DNA of 28,137 nucleotides from Hypsibius dujardini (GCA_001579985.1 LRSR01005402.1:1-28137), one strand, 5' to 3'; shown: positions 9,273 through 20,157, numbered from the stretch's first letter. A program made the numbers and translations. The notes: a model not told the origin generated them from the sequence alone.

Positions 9273-9738
9273 CACAAGGCAATTTTGCATCTCTGGAAGG
9301 CGAAATTTTTCACTTTTTTTAGTTCGTTATGTGCATATAACTTATTTCTCAATATTTCAATAAAAAAAAACACAAATGCCTCCTAATAAATTTTACCACT
9401 TTAACCACTTCTGTGACGTGATTAATTAACCTTTGTGTTTCACATTTCTTACTAAATTAAATATTCAAATGGTTTCGGTTATAGTAATTTAGTAACGGCT
9501 GCAAACAAACCAGCGTATTTGCTCGTATCAACGAATAGTTCAATCAGTGCACGCGACATGTGGTAACATTGAGAGCGCCCCCTATGTACCACCGTAAACT
9601 GGTTTTTGATTTTTAAAAAATGTTAGGAGGCATTTGTATTTTTTTTCAATTGTAATATTTTGAACTAAGTTAAACACACACAATAAAATTTAAAAAAATA
9701 GAACATTTCGCCTTCCAGAGAAGCAAAATTCCCTTGTC
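9273..9738. repeat. Large inverted repeat, about 120-bp arms around a 220-bp spacer
   Basis: The left arm (9273-9393) and the reverse complement of the right arm (9613-9738) align along their whole length. They share GGAAGGCGAAAT, AATTTTGC and ACAAATGCCTCCTAA blocks in the same order. By eye roughly four bases in five match, with small gaps. This is the structure of a foldback or MITE-type non-autonomous DNA element, or of an inverted segmental duplication. Both arms start with a similar short peptide frame (Leu-Trp-Lys-Ala-Lys), so decayed coding sequence copied head-to-head is an alternative. No clear target-site duplication was found. Confidence 0.75.
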
Positions 9739-10085
9739 AGATTCTTCTACTTTTGCTGAGATTGCATCTGATTCCGCCTGCCTCTCAATACAAATGGATG
9801 TGGCGGACAAGAAGAACACGTCCTGATTGCCGTGGTTCAAAATGCAGATAATTTTCTTTGTTGACTGAATATCCACTCGCTATTCCACGCTGGCATTGTT
9901 TATTTGCCCAACTTCGTCGCGTTGCAACGGGAGTGAAACACACCAATCAACATGCGAAACCGTTCTCTTGTAATTCTAGGGAGATACAAGAAAAAGAACG
10001 ACGAGGCCAAAATTCAGAACTCTGAAGTTCTTCTATTACAAAAGACCACCCCAACCACGAAAATTTACCGCAACTAAGGTTTTCG

Positions 10086-10508
10086 TCAGGGCGGATTAAG
10101 GTTGACATAGGGGGGGGAGGGGAAAAGTTGCTGGTGAGTGTGACAATAAAATAACCCTTTCTTTGACAACTCAACGAGAGATATGCTGTAACGTATGGAA
10201 GGAAAAAAAGTTGCCTCCTCCCCCCAAGTCATTTTGATCAAAAAAGTGAACGATGGCCCAGAAAGCAATCCGCCATTGGTTTACTCCCCGCCTCCCGCAA
10301 TGCCTCTAATGACTTCACAGCTCAAGAGGACCCTTGGGTCAGGGGCGAATTGAAGTTGGGTCGCGGAGAACGGAAAGCATGATGAGAGGAATGGTAAAGC
10401 ATGTTTTGCCACTCCCGGCTCGGAAAGAACACGTAGCAGGCCTGCAAAATTTAACCTTTGCCCTCGTGAACTGAGGATCAAAAGTTATTTTGAATACAGG
10501 GGGGGGGG
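10086..10508. repeat. G-tract and GGCGGATT repeat debris
   Basis: CAGGGCGGATTAAGGTTG (10088-10105) is followed by an 8-G run, and a related CAGGGGCGAATTGAAGTTG lies near 10340. An inverted copy, CAATCCGCCA, sits near 10266. A 10-G run is at 10499-10508. The same GGCGGATT word, inverted and with C runs, recurs near 15690. These look like worn ends of a dispersed non-autonomous DNA transposon family; the superfamily cannot be set from this window. Confidence 0.4.
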
Positions 10509-10597
10509 ACAGATCAACAGATCATTCAATCCGTCACTGCCGTGGGGTTCTGGGTTCTCACGGATGATTGAGGAGCGACAGTGTCCAAAATTAGTAT

Positions 10598-11293
10598 ACA
10601 GGGGCCGGCAGCAAAGTTGGACTAGTTTGCGCAAACGAGTTTTTTTACCAGTGTGTGAATTTTTATTTTATTTTTCTGAGTTTTCATCCAAAGACCTTAC
10701 ATACTTCCATCGATCACCCCCAGAAGTTCAGAATTTGAGATCCGCAGTCAAGATGCTGCTGCGCTTGCTTATCTGATAGGGCATGCGCTTTGGTCTTCTT
10801 CAGCAAGTCCGATTTCAAATTTTCGCTCAAAAATTGACGAATTGTCCTTTCATAGACATCCTATCGTTCAACCATCTGGTTCAAGGTGGGAGGATTATCC
10901 ACATCTGTTGCTGTCTACTTTTTGATGCGATCCTTGGTACGCTTGGACGGCAGGCGCTGGGGACCGAGCTTTTTTACTGGTTTTCGTGTTTCCCGTTCAT
11001 ATTCCGGGATAACACGAATGACAATAGACTTCGAAACCGAAAAGCCCAGGTCAAACAAAGCATCGACTATTTTTCTATGAGAATGGCCGTTCTGATGGTG
11101 GGCCAAGGTGGTGCCTCTCGTTTCACAATCAATTGGTGCAGGCATGATTGACTATTCAAATGTCGACAAATTGTTTTTTACAATGGCTGGTTTGGTTTTT
11201 ACTCAAAAACAATCTGGGATAGGTTGTTACAAAAGAAACCAATCAGCTGTTCGATGGCGCGCAAACTGGTCCAACTTTGCTGCCGGCCCCTGT
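10598..11293 (-). mobile_element. Tc1/mariner-type relic with 34-bp terminal inverted repeats
   Basis: The left end (10598-10631) is the inverted complement of the right end (11260-11293) with one mismatch in 34 bases: ACAGGGGCCGGCAGCAAAG, then a shared tail to GTTTGCGC. The roughly 700-bp interior encodes a transposase remnant on the minus strand. A full Tc1-like element is usually nearly twice this long, so the catalytic part is deleted. The flanking bases do not form a clean TA duplication. The right end lies 85 bp downstream of the stop codon of the GPCR gene. Confidence 0.88.
10690..11145 (-). pseudogene. Transposase N-terminal fragment (Tc1/mariner helix-turn-helix)
   Basis: Residues coded by 11145-10918 carry a Tc1-type helix-turn-helix: a Gly-x-Ser-x-Arg-Lys-Ile-Val helix, then Val-Ser-Lys-Ser and Arg-Val-Ile. 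A basic linker follows. After an in-frame TAG at 10915-10917 the same frame continues as the second DNA-binding half (Asn-Pro-Pro-Thr-Leu, a second stop, then Thr-Ile-Arg-Gln-Phe-Leu). It runs to a His-Ala-Leu-Ser-Asp-Lys-Gln stretch typical of the start of the catalytic linker. The DDE/DDD domain is absent. Cannot be functional as a transposase. Confidence 0.8.
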
Positions 11294-11377
11294 TTGTTCG
11301 CTTCATGAATCACTGCGATTTCTTCATGGGATTGCGCAAATATGAAACGAAAATTAACTTCTTAAGTGCGGCAGCAG

Positions 11378-14058
11378 TTATCGGCGGCACAGGAAGGACT
11401 GGTGCAGCACTGTTCGAAGTCTTCCTAGGGCAAACGTTAACATGATGGGATCGACGGTGGCCTGAAACGCCACGAGGATGGTCGTCGTGGCATAGAATGC
11501 CGGCGCATCTAGCGGTTCAAAGAAGAGCCAGCTGAAGTAGACGTTGTTGGGGGTCCAGCAAATGAGGACGCTAATGGTTAGCAAGATCAGCAACAGGTCA
11601 CCGTGAGATTGTTGAATCGGCCGGGGCTGTTGCAGATGGTGCGAGCGCTGTGGATGTGCTTCTTGGCGTTGTACTACGGCGCTACCTTCGGCTCCCGCCA
11701 CACTTTTCATGACCGTAGCTGTAATCGGACATGGGCATGAATATAAAACACATTACCTATCGCCAGGACTAAATATCTTTAAATTTAGTTTATTCGTGTT
11801 TTAAATTGTAGTCTTTAAATGCCCTTCTTCGAGCACGCTTCAACATGAGGAATTGAAGTTATAAGACCAGCAGACACATGCGGTAGGGGACATTTTAGAA
11901 GAGGCCCTACCAGGGGGGGGGGGTTGACCCACGCGTCATATGCACCCACACACCCACCCAGCCATCTACCTACTCACCCATATGCCTACCTATCTATCTT
12001 CACCCAACCACAAAACTACCGACCCATCAACCAACCCACTCACCCACCTACGTACCCGTATAAATACTTACCTACCACCCTACCTAGCCATCTAGCCAAA
12101 ATACCCACTCACCAACTCAACTACCTACCTACCGACGCACCCACCTAGTAATCTATTTACCAACTTGCACATCCACTCACTCATTCAGCCACCCGCCAAC
12201 CAACCCACCAACCCACCCATCCACCCACTAATTCACCTACCCGCCCACCTCCCTACTCATATAAATACCAACCTACAAACCTACCAACCCACCCAGTCAC
12301 CTATCTACCTGTTTAAAAACAAACACAGCCACCCTCTCTTCCAGCTACTCAATCACCATCCCACCATCCCACCAGCTCACCCATCCACCCGCCAACCAAC
12401 CAACCCATTCACCAACCAACTTGTACTCGAACCCGTCGCCCACTTGATTACCCATTTAAATATCTACTTACCAACGTACCTACCCACCTACCCAACCCAC
12501 TCACCCACCAACCGGCCCATACACCATTAACCCACCCATCCACCAGTGAACTCACCAACCAATTCGCCCACTCAACTGCCTACCATTCTAAACATTTACC
12601 TACTAATCACTCAACCCACCAATCGAGCCACCAAACCAACCATGCACTAACCAACCAGCCCACCCAACTACCTACCCAACAAATATCCATCTACTAACTA
12701 CCCACCCCATCCACCCATTCCATTGAAACGGCTACCTACCTACCCTCAAACCCACATACCTACCTACCGAGTAACTCACACGGAAAACGGACGGCTCTTC
12801 ATGGCGGACAAAGATGTCCAACTGTTTAGGGTTAAAAAGGCTAGGCTAACCTATCCTTCTGATTTTGATTAAAATTCTTACGCCTTTGTGAGTGGTTCGC
12901 GCCGTTGCCAGTACTCGGGGCGACAGAATTTGCCCTCTTCCTGATCCTCCTTCGACGTCTACGCGTCCTCTTTGCCAAGATGATGATTACTAACGCCAAC
13001 ACCATCGTCATCTGCGGACATATATATATGACAATCTGAATGGCCACCGCCCAGCCGAGTTGGAGGGGCGTGTTGAATTGGCATCCATCCGGTCCGTCTG
13101 CCGGGCGTCGGAAATACAACGAGTCCCGGATCAGCGCAGGCGAGAGGAAGGCAAACACGTACAGCCACACGCAGACACACAGACAGATGGCAATTGGAAT
13201 GGAGTGAATGCGGCGGTAGGAGATGGGATGGGACACCGCCCAGATGCGATTGATGGCGATCAACTGATGTGAATTGAAAATAACCGCCTAGAGAAAATGA
13301 CGATCAACATACTTCAAAAATACTGTTTACGGTGTATTCAATGAACGCTACATTTGAACCAGGAGAAAACCTAACAAAATTCGGTCTCTATAAACCGGTT
13401 TTTGCTTGGAGATGTTTAAAGTTAAACACTTGTTGATTTAATTTAAGCAAAAGACCGTCTACGCCAAATTAAATTTAGTGCCGATGAAAGAGGCCATTAT
13501 AAATTATGTTGATATATTTAAGCTTTCTGATCATTTAAATTGGAGTAAAGTAATATTGACACGTTTATTGGAACCATTACCATTATGCTTTTGATATAGT
13601 TTTCTTGCCACAAAACAATTCGCCAAGGACTGATTTTAACATTGCACTTCTCATTTGGTACGTAAATGAATGTAATTTATTGTTAATTTAATTGACAAGT
13701 AATTCTATGAGACACGAAATGATATTACCTGAAAGTACCAGCTGACGATGATGTAATAGGAGCACGTCCGTTCGCCCAACAGCCATTGGCCGCCGTACAA
13801 GTCCACGTAAACGTCCAAGGGAAATTGCGTGGCGATGCAGCAGCAACTCGCGGTCAGGAGATTCATCACGTAGACATGGAAAGGAGTCCACAGGGAACGA
13901 TGAGTGAGGAAGACGATCAGAAGGGCCCCGTTGCCGATCAGGCCGGTGAAGAAAGTGATCAAAATGATCACCGGTAAGGCTGACCACTCAGCGTGCGGTG
14001 ATGCCGTTTGGTTGAAGCTCGGCAACCCGAAGGAGTCATTTATTACGGAGCGATTCAT
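11378..14058 (-). CDS. Class A (rhodopsin-family) G protein-coupled receptor, three exons
   Basis: Predicted join: exon 1 14058-13729, exon 2 13287-12882, exon 3 11718-11378. Total 1077 nt, 358 aa. Exon 1 ends TTTCAG before GTAATA with phase 0. Exon 2 starts after TTCTCTAG and ends before GTAAGA with phase 1. Exon 3 starts after GATTACAG. Joins restore one frame. Seven membrane segments follow the class A plan: TM1 with Gly-Asn (about 27-52), TM2 with Asn-Leu-Leu-Thr-Ala, TM3 preceded by Cys, then Asn123-Arg-Ile-Trp in the Asp-Arg-Tyr position. The second extracellular loop has a Cys, TM5 a Pro, TM6 has Cys299-Trp-Thr-Pro, and TM7 has Asp335-Pro in the Asn-Pro-x-x-Tyr position. The third loop is strongly basic (Arg-rich). 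N-terminal Asn-x-Ser/Thr sequons are present. The ligand is unknown. A pyrimidine tract and AAG upstream of the ATG may be a 5' UTR intron. I see no stop or shift, so it may be a working gene. Confidence 0.85.
11924..12780 (+). repeat. Degenerate tetranucleotide satellite in GPCR intron 2
   Basis: About 850 bp built from 4-base units of CCAC, CCAA, CCTA and CTCA type, with almost no G on the + strand. The period of four gives Thr-His-Pro-Pro or Leu-Pro-Thr-Tyr runs in every forward frame, which is why long open frames appear. They are not genes. An 11-G run at 11913-11923 adjoins the array. The array fills most of the 1163-bp intron 2. The receptor is transcribed from the other strand, so its pre-mRNA carries runs of GGGT/GGTA. 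Confidence 0.92.
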
Positions 14059-16830
14059 TGCACACTGAAACCTCCTTCACCGAACTTGGAAGGAAGACAG
14101 AGAAAAAATATAACATAACAAGGTTAGAATTACACTGACGCCGGCTTTAAATCGGTTTGGGAAGTTATAGTAAAATATGTCAACGGTGATAATCAATTGC
14201 AGCACGAGATTTGTTTCGCAGAATTAATCGGTGAAGTTTGTTTGGGGGGAAAGACCTTAAACACTGACCTCAAAACAATGGGACAAATAGCAACAACCTC
14301 TAATTATCTCTCCTTCTACGGACAAGGTATAATTTGATCGATCCGCTATTGAACTTTTGATATCCGGACAGTCGACTGTCCGGAGATTAAATATCATCTT
14401 GCACCAGATAGATTGAACTTCATTCTCGTTGAAAAAAAACGCGGTGGCAATCCAATGGGATTCAGTCTCACGGGGTAAGGATGTACACCAGGTCACAAAT
14501 TTGACACAAGCCATACAATGCTTATTGATTGGACTGCTAAACCCGTCGTCAGACACTGCAGGTGCATCCGTGCCTGCTTGAATACTGTCTACGATTCTTG
14601 CATGGAACATGTCCCGCGATAGAATTTCATGTATCCGAATTATCCGGGCCTGTCGACCCCCCTCCCCCACTTAAAGCGCCTATGACATAGATACTCACTT
14701 TGTGTAATCTCTCAGGATATACCACAAGTTTTCGACAAACTTCTCGTTTTCTGAGCGTTCTTCGACAAGAATGATAACAATATTCTCTTGCCCTTTTACG
14801 CCAAAAGGAATGTCGGATTATTAAATGTCACACTGCGGGAATCAGGGTGCCGTCATGCAACGTGGCGCTCACTACCACGGAGAGGGAACGTGAAAGGCGT
14901 CACAAATTAAACAAGCCCTAGCAAATACTGCAAGAAGTTTATGGAAATAAATAATCCGATGGTTGATCATTTTCCGCGGTTTGTGGATGTCCTTTGGAGT
15001 ACTGGGACGCTTGGGCAGAAGGACTTGAACATTTAACACAAACAGTACCTTTTGTATTTCTGTAATGATGATACAAACGCAGGAGACCTTTATTTATCAC
15101 TGAAGGAGATGACCCTGGTACATGCTACATAATAGACAGTACTGTGATTTCACTAGAATAATAGATAAGTTTCCGAAAAAACAATTAGTACAAAGCGTCG
15201 CAGTGATTACTCAGTCTTTTATATCCCGAACAAGGCCATTACTTCGAAAAGAAAAATAACGGAGCATTGGCCTGAACTAAAACAAGCAAAATGTGCGCCA
15301 AAGTATACCAAGTTGATCTGGTTACCGTTCACCTACGTTTCAAGCGATTGGCTTGTCAAATAAAAGTGATCCATTGCTAAATAAATAATCAACAGAGCCG
15401 TGCCGAGTCACGGGATGATAGGTTAAGGTTTTATACGATAAACTGGCTGGCTGTGATAAATGGATGAGTCGCGGGAGGTCAACATCCGGCCTAAGTGGGC
15501 CCCTTGCGCGCTTCTTTTGACATTTATTCAATATTCCGTTACGCCACACAGCAGAGGCTCGTTTAGGGTCCAAGCAGCTCTGAAGCAGCTTCCCTGAGGG
15601 GTGGTCTTGCCCCCCCCCCACCCCCGGTTTGGCGGAGGGGGGAGGAGGCAAAAAACAGTTTGCCACCCTCCCCTCCTTGGCCGACCTCAATCCGCCACTG
15701 TACTGCTGTACCTGTTCCACGTATTTGTGCATGGTTTAGTTCTCTCGTCGCCAAGCCAAAACTTCCTTCTCCCCCTAAGGTACGGCACGAACAGCCTCAA
15801 CGTCCTCATGTTAATCCGTCAAATACTTTTTTTTCTTGCGGCTGCACGTCAGGAAAACTAATTCAGTGAAAGCATCTGTCTAATTGCTTTTTCATAAGGC
15901 TTCTTGCAAATGTTGACAGGCTAGAAGCTGAATCTTGCGTATGCATGAGCCTGTACGAAATGTCAGAATATAAACTGTAGCACGTCCTGGTGAGTGTAAC
16001 GCCTGCTGGAGTAATTTGCCGTGGTGTCGGGAACCCCCCCCCCCGCCACGTGCAACGCTCCCGATGAAGGTTCGCGTGCGCTCCTCATTGTTCCGGGCCT
16101 CCAAGCGTACGTTTTGCATGTATGCATGAACAACATACCAATTAAATACAAAAACGCTTTAATTTGTCTTACAGGGGTCCTAGCGTTTCCCTTTTAACAC
16201 AACAAATCATCCCCGGTACAACATCTCCTCCTGAGCATAGACCAGCCAGACGGGCTACAAAGCGGTTGTTATCTTTCATTGGACGAAACATTGTTAAGTA
16301 GACGACTAATAAAAAGTGACCTTTACAAAATCTCTTCCATGACCAGCGGATCAGTTTTAAGACCCACAGACGGGATGCGTCTCCCGTTCTATCGACCTGT
16401 CCAATAAACGTCATTTTGATGTTATTTATTGTAGGACCGTTTTTGGGACTTTTCAACGTTTTTCTGCCCTTTTGCAGATCTTTTTTGAAGATATTGGGAG
16501 TCCTAAGCTGAACCTTATGGGATCTCCACGGGATTTTTTCGATAATTTTAAACCTTTCTCAACTTTTTAGGACTTGGTCGTCTGTTCCTACCCTGAAACG
16601 CTAACCTTTGTGATGCTTTCTGTTGGGGGGAGGTAGTGTGAAGTACGACTTCACTGCTTTACATTTATTAATTTTGCATGGTTAATAGGTTACGTTCTAG
16701 TTTAGAGAAAGTATTCAGATTTACTCAGGTTTGACCTTTCTTGACCTAAAACATCATTCTGAGTCGATTAGCACCAGCCAAAATTTGATCAGAAGTCAGG
16801 GGGCGATTGAGGGTTGATTGATTGAAAAAA
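14059..16830. other. Intergenic stretch with C/G tracts, no gene recognised
   Basis: There is an open frame of 137 codons on the minus strand at 14257-14670. I recognise no family in it and no splice context that compels belief. C runs at 15610-15619 and 16034-16044 sit in repeat-like sequence. TACAGTGGCGGATTGAGG on the minus strand near 15690 looks like the end of a short DNA transposon. The rest is unremarkable. Confidence 0.5.
15595..15702 (-). repeat. Repeat fragment with CAGTGGCGGATT terminus and G tracts
   Basis: On the minus strand the segment starts CAGTGGCGGATTGAGG, preceded by TA, and carries several G runs including one of ten. It shares the GGCGGATT word with the debris at 10086-10508. 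CAG-starting ends of this kind are seen in hAT and similar non-autonomous elements; a partner end was not found. Confidence 0.4.
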
Positions 16831-16834
16831 GGTC

Positions 16835-16965
16835 AAACAGATAGACAGACCGATAGAAAAACAGAGAGACAGAGAGACAGAGAGACAGAGAGACAGACAC
16901 ACAAACACACGGACACACAAACACACAGACAAAAATACAAAAAGACACACAGACACACCTCCATC
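16835..16965 (+). repeat. AGAC/ACAG microsatellite
   Basis: A purine-rich array: AGAGACAG units repeat, then grade into ACACAAACACACAGAC. The open frames crossing it on both strands are products of the repeat. Confidence 0.92.
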
Positions 16966-16985
16966 CACGACCAACCCCCCAAAAC

Positions 16986-17024
16986 GCGCGCCCTGCGGGC
17001 GCGCAGTTGTTTGTCGCCAAACAA
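16986..17024. other. Two adjacent perfect hairpins
   Basis: GCGCGCCC (16986-16993) pairs with GGGCGCGC (16997-17004) across a 3-base loop. Two bases later TTGTTTG (17007-17013) pairs with CAAACAA (17018-17024) across TCGC. They lie about 280 bp beyond the stop of the DIRS-like recombinase. They could belong to that element's terminus or be a separate structure. Confidence 0.7.
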
Positions 17025-17304
17025 TTGCTTATCGCTTTCTCCGTGCAACGTAAGTACAAGTTTAAATATTTTTTATCTCTATGGCGATCATCCGTCTTAC
17101 TGCTTTCTTTACAGGGTCACACAATATCTTAACTGCTCAACAGATAGATCATTATTTGATATTAGTGATGTTATTTACTGTATAGATTTAAATTACTTAG
17201 AGAATTACAATTACTAAGACTAAAGATATGTTAATGAACAAATTAATACATATAACTGTTTCCAACGGAAGCAGACAGAACAACCAAGGGCAGGGGAGTA
17301 AGGT

Positions 17305-17310
17305 CTTTAT
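17305..17310 (-). promoter_or_regulatory. AATAAA polyadenylation signal overlapping the recombinase stop
   Basis: On the minus strand the recombinase frame ends GAA-TAA inside GGAATAAAGACC. The AATAAA therefore contains the stop codon. This economy fits a compact retroelement 3' end. Confidence 0.5.
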
Positions 17311-18442
17311 TCCTTATTGGCATCATTGATACCGAAGGTGAACCCCGGCCGCGGAACAGCCACAAATCCCCAAAATTCCCAAAAGCGCGTCAGGAGAGGG
17401 TGCGGAAAAACGGCCTCCTTCACTTGGTTGGCGAATTGTTGGCGCTGTTCGACGTCTCGGTCGATGTAGCGTTTGTAGCAGGAACTTCTCCAGGTTCCTT
17501 GCGCTCTGATGACGTCCTCGGAGATTCCGGATGCTGCGGCGAACGTTGCGGCTCCCCGGCGGAACGAATGGATGGAGAAGTGTTGTGGCTCGTATCCTGC
17601 CGTTTTTAGGAGGTGCTTGAGCGTGGTGGAAAACATCTGTGCCGTGTAGGGTTGCCGACTGCCGTTGTGGATAGTTGAAAGAAGCGGTGATTTTGGTGGC
17701 ATTAGCTGCGATGCCTTCAGAAGACTCAATACGGAAAGCGTGGGACAAAACGACTGCTCATCCAGCCGTGGGAGCGGAATATCAAACGTCCCACCCTTGA
17801 AACGTGACGTTTTAATTTTTGAATACGTAACGAAAGATAATTTGCTGTGATAATAACGTCGCGACATCGTAACGCTGAGCCAGCATTTGGTGCCTTAAAC
17901 ACGTTCGTTCGCCGTAACATGGTGAAAAAGAGGATCAAACAGGCACACCAGAAACTGGGACGTTCACTGATGTTCACGTGGCTTAAGACACCGTGTAACC
18001 TACGTAAAATTGAGAGGTCCACGCCTTTCTTTCTGTTTGGCGTTTCGGTTCGAGAACGTTTAAGGCCTGCGAGGACCATGCAAATACGTGGGTGTGTCAG
18101 GTCTGGCTCTGGGTAGCCGTGAAGGACGTGAAAAGTCTTCAAACTTGGAACGTAATTATTCACAGTAGAGTACTCGAGCGGTCTGCAGGTGGCGTCTGAG
18201 CGAAAGTGCGACAAAAAGGCAACGTACAAAGAAATAGTAAGGTCGTCAGCTGGAAGGGATCGTAGATGATGCGATTGACAGAAGCTTTGAAAGATTTTCC
18301 ATTGCGATTTCCGAGTCTGTTGCGTCGTACCCGCCATCGATGCTTTTAATAGACCGTTCAATCTCTTTTCCAGCTGCTGGAGTTTTGGAATCTCTAAAAA
18401 TTGAAGAGTCCGGTAGTGGTAACCCCGGGAATGGGTAGTCAA
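17307..18442 (-). pseudogene. Tyrosine recombinase (YR) of a DIRS-like retrotransposon, one frameshift
   Basis: The first part (18442 to about 17842) has the core-binding domain and the first catalytic Arg in Phe-Thr-Met-Leu-Arg-Arg-Thr-Asn. The second part (about 17850-17307) is in another frame. It has the His-Ser-Phe-Arg-Arg box near 17570, then Gly-Thr-Trp-Arg-Ser and the Tyr nucleophile in Cys-Tyr-Lys-Arg-Tyr-Ile. The two frames meet within about 10 bases around 17840, consistent with a single-base indel. Both parts otherwise read cleanly, so the recombinase decayed late. The start has no ATG and overlaps the RNase H frame by about 200 bp, as is usual for YR retroelements, which insert by recombination rather than with a DDE integrase. 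It might be expressed by frameshifting, but the break lies inside the catalytic domain, which favours mutation. Confidence 0.85.
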
Positions 18443-20070
18443 AATTTTTTAAAAAAATGTCTTCGAATTTACTGTCAATTGAAATTCTGCTCAGCGCATC
18501 GGGGCACACGTTTAAAACACCGGGGATGTGGACCGCAGTCACAAGAAAATCGTTTTTGATTGAAGCGTAAAAGACGCGTTTGAGCCACGTGAGTGCTGCC
18601 GAATTTTTTGTTGTACCTCTTTGCAAAAAGGAAAGAGTGGAAGAGTTATCTGATTCGATTATTATACGTTTGCCTCTAAGTAGGGGTGCCCAGACTAAAA
18701 TGGGAATACATGCAGCAATCAATTCCAAAAATTTTATGTTTTCACGTAAGGAAATATCAATATTCGAAACAGTTACAAAATTTTGAAGAAAAGGTTTTGA
18801 GATAGAAAGCACTGTCGTCGAGCTCCAATGACCTGCAATCCATCGATCGTTCCAAACGGCACCGTACCCAGAGAGGCATGAATCAGTTCTGACTTTTACA
18901 CATTCACGTTTAGCGCCCATCATGCACGGGCAAAGGCCGTTAAGGCTCAAAGCAAATTTTATCCACCAACGTATTTCATTTTTTAAGACGCGTGTAACTC
19001 GAGTTTTATGTTCTGATAGTTGCAACGTTTTCAACAAATCGATAAATACACGAGTGAAAGTTCGGGCTCCAAAAATAGCCCGTGCAGCAAAGCACATATG
19101 GCCCACTATGACTTGCAGTTCTCTTTTAGACACTTTACGTTATCCCAGCAAATCGTTTGACAGACAAATTAATTTTTCCAACTTATCCAACGGTAATTCG
19201 AGACGACACTTTACTGAATCAATATAAAGACCGAGATACTTTGGTTACTGTGTCGGTCCCTGAATTTTATCCCACTTCACGGCGAACCCTGACGTATGCA
19301 ACAATTTGATAAACTTTTGCAAAGCTCTTTGGCAACCTTCGTATGTTTTTGCAACTAATAAAAAATCACCCAGAAAGCACGTAATATCAAAACCTTCTCG
19401 GCGCATTATTCGAACGATTGCGCTTGAGATGCGGAAAAAAATGAACGGTGAACAAGCTTAACCGAAACAAAGAAAACTGTCAACGTATATACGTAGGTCT
19501 TCGCCATCAAAGGCCCACCTGATGCCTTGAAACATACGGTGGGGTGGGTACAAAGGAACCCAACGAAAAGCAGATTCAATATCCACCACTGCGTAGAAAT
19601 ACCCAGGACTGCTCAAGGAGAGGGCGTTATCAATTGATTCAAACCAAAATTTATTGTGCGTAATATGAGAATTCAAAAAATCGTTATGTGGTCTGCTGCA
19701 GATTGTGATTGGGCGTGGTACACCCGTGTCTTTCTTTTTTACGGCTCCGATTGAGTGAATACGTATTGGTTTTGAGGGGGCAAGAGAATAGCGGCCTAAA
19801 TTTATTTCTTCCTGGAAAATGCGATCTAGCTGTGGTTTAACGTTTTGGACAAGGCCGAACTATAATTCTTGCAATCAGCAATATATACTTATACTGGATA
19901 AGTCATCGACAATTCGAAACCCTGAAGCAATTCCGTTCAATAGAAACTCCCTGTCCACATCTGATTTCAAAAACACATCCCATTGCGCAATATTTTTGGT
20001 TAAAGTGCACCGTTCAAAAAAGTCACAGTTTACGTCTCTGCCGACAACGTTATAAAAGAAGGAATTTGTC
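18246..20070 (-). pseudogene. Reverse transcriptase-RNase H of a DIRS-like element, inactivated
   Basis: RT motifs are readable from about 20070 down: Ser-Ile-Gly-Ala-Val-Lys-Lys-Lys, then Val-Val-Asp-Ile-Glu-Ser-Ala-Phe-Arg-Trp-Val-Pro (motif A). Next comes Phe-Gly-stop-Ala-Cys-Ser-Pro and Cys-Phe-Leu-Gly-Asp-Phe, where a Tyr-x-Asp-Asp box is expected. The first catalytic Asp is thus Gly. In-frame TAA stops lie at 19458-19460, 19245-19247 and 19140-19142. TGA and TAG, with apparent shifts, lie near 19860-19885. RNase H (19133 to about 18450) is open. It keeps its likely acidic residues in Thr-Asp-Ser, Leu-Glu-Leu, Ser-Asp-Asn and Pro-Asp-Ala-Leu-Ser-Arg. No methyltransferase domain was seen before the YR overlap, which argues against canonical DIRS1 organisation and leaves the subgroup open. 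Confidence 0.85.
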
Positions 20071-20157
20071 TAGAAAGTGTCGAAAAACCCGCCACCGTTA
20101 ATCAAAAGAAGATTTGACTATTCCTGTTTGAATGAGTTATTTGATCATGATTGTGGT

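Noticed and set aside
11924-12530. Two Pro/Thr/His-rich forward open frames
   Set aside because: Products of a period-4 satellite with no G, so stops are rare in every frame; located in an intron on the opposite strand.
11924-12780. CRISPR-like or telomeric array
   Set aside because: No constant repeat/spacer alternation and no fixed telomeric unit; the units drift freely among several tetranucleotides.
14257-14670. 137-codon minus-strand frame upstream of the GPCR
   Set aside because: No recognisable domain, no clear splice or start context and no similarity to anything else in the window.
16789-17059. Cys/Val/Leu-rich minus-strand frames that look like membrane protein
   Set aside because: Generated by the AGAC/ACAC microsatellite read on the opposite strand.
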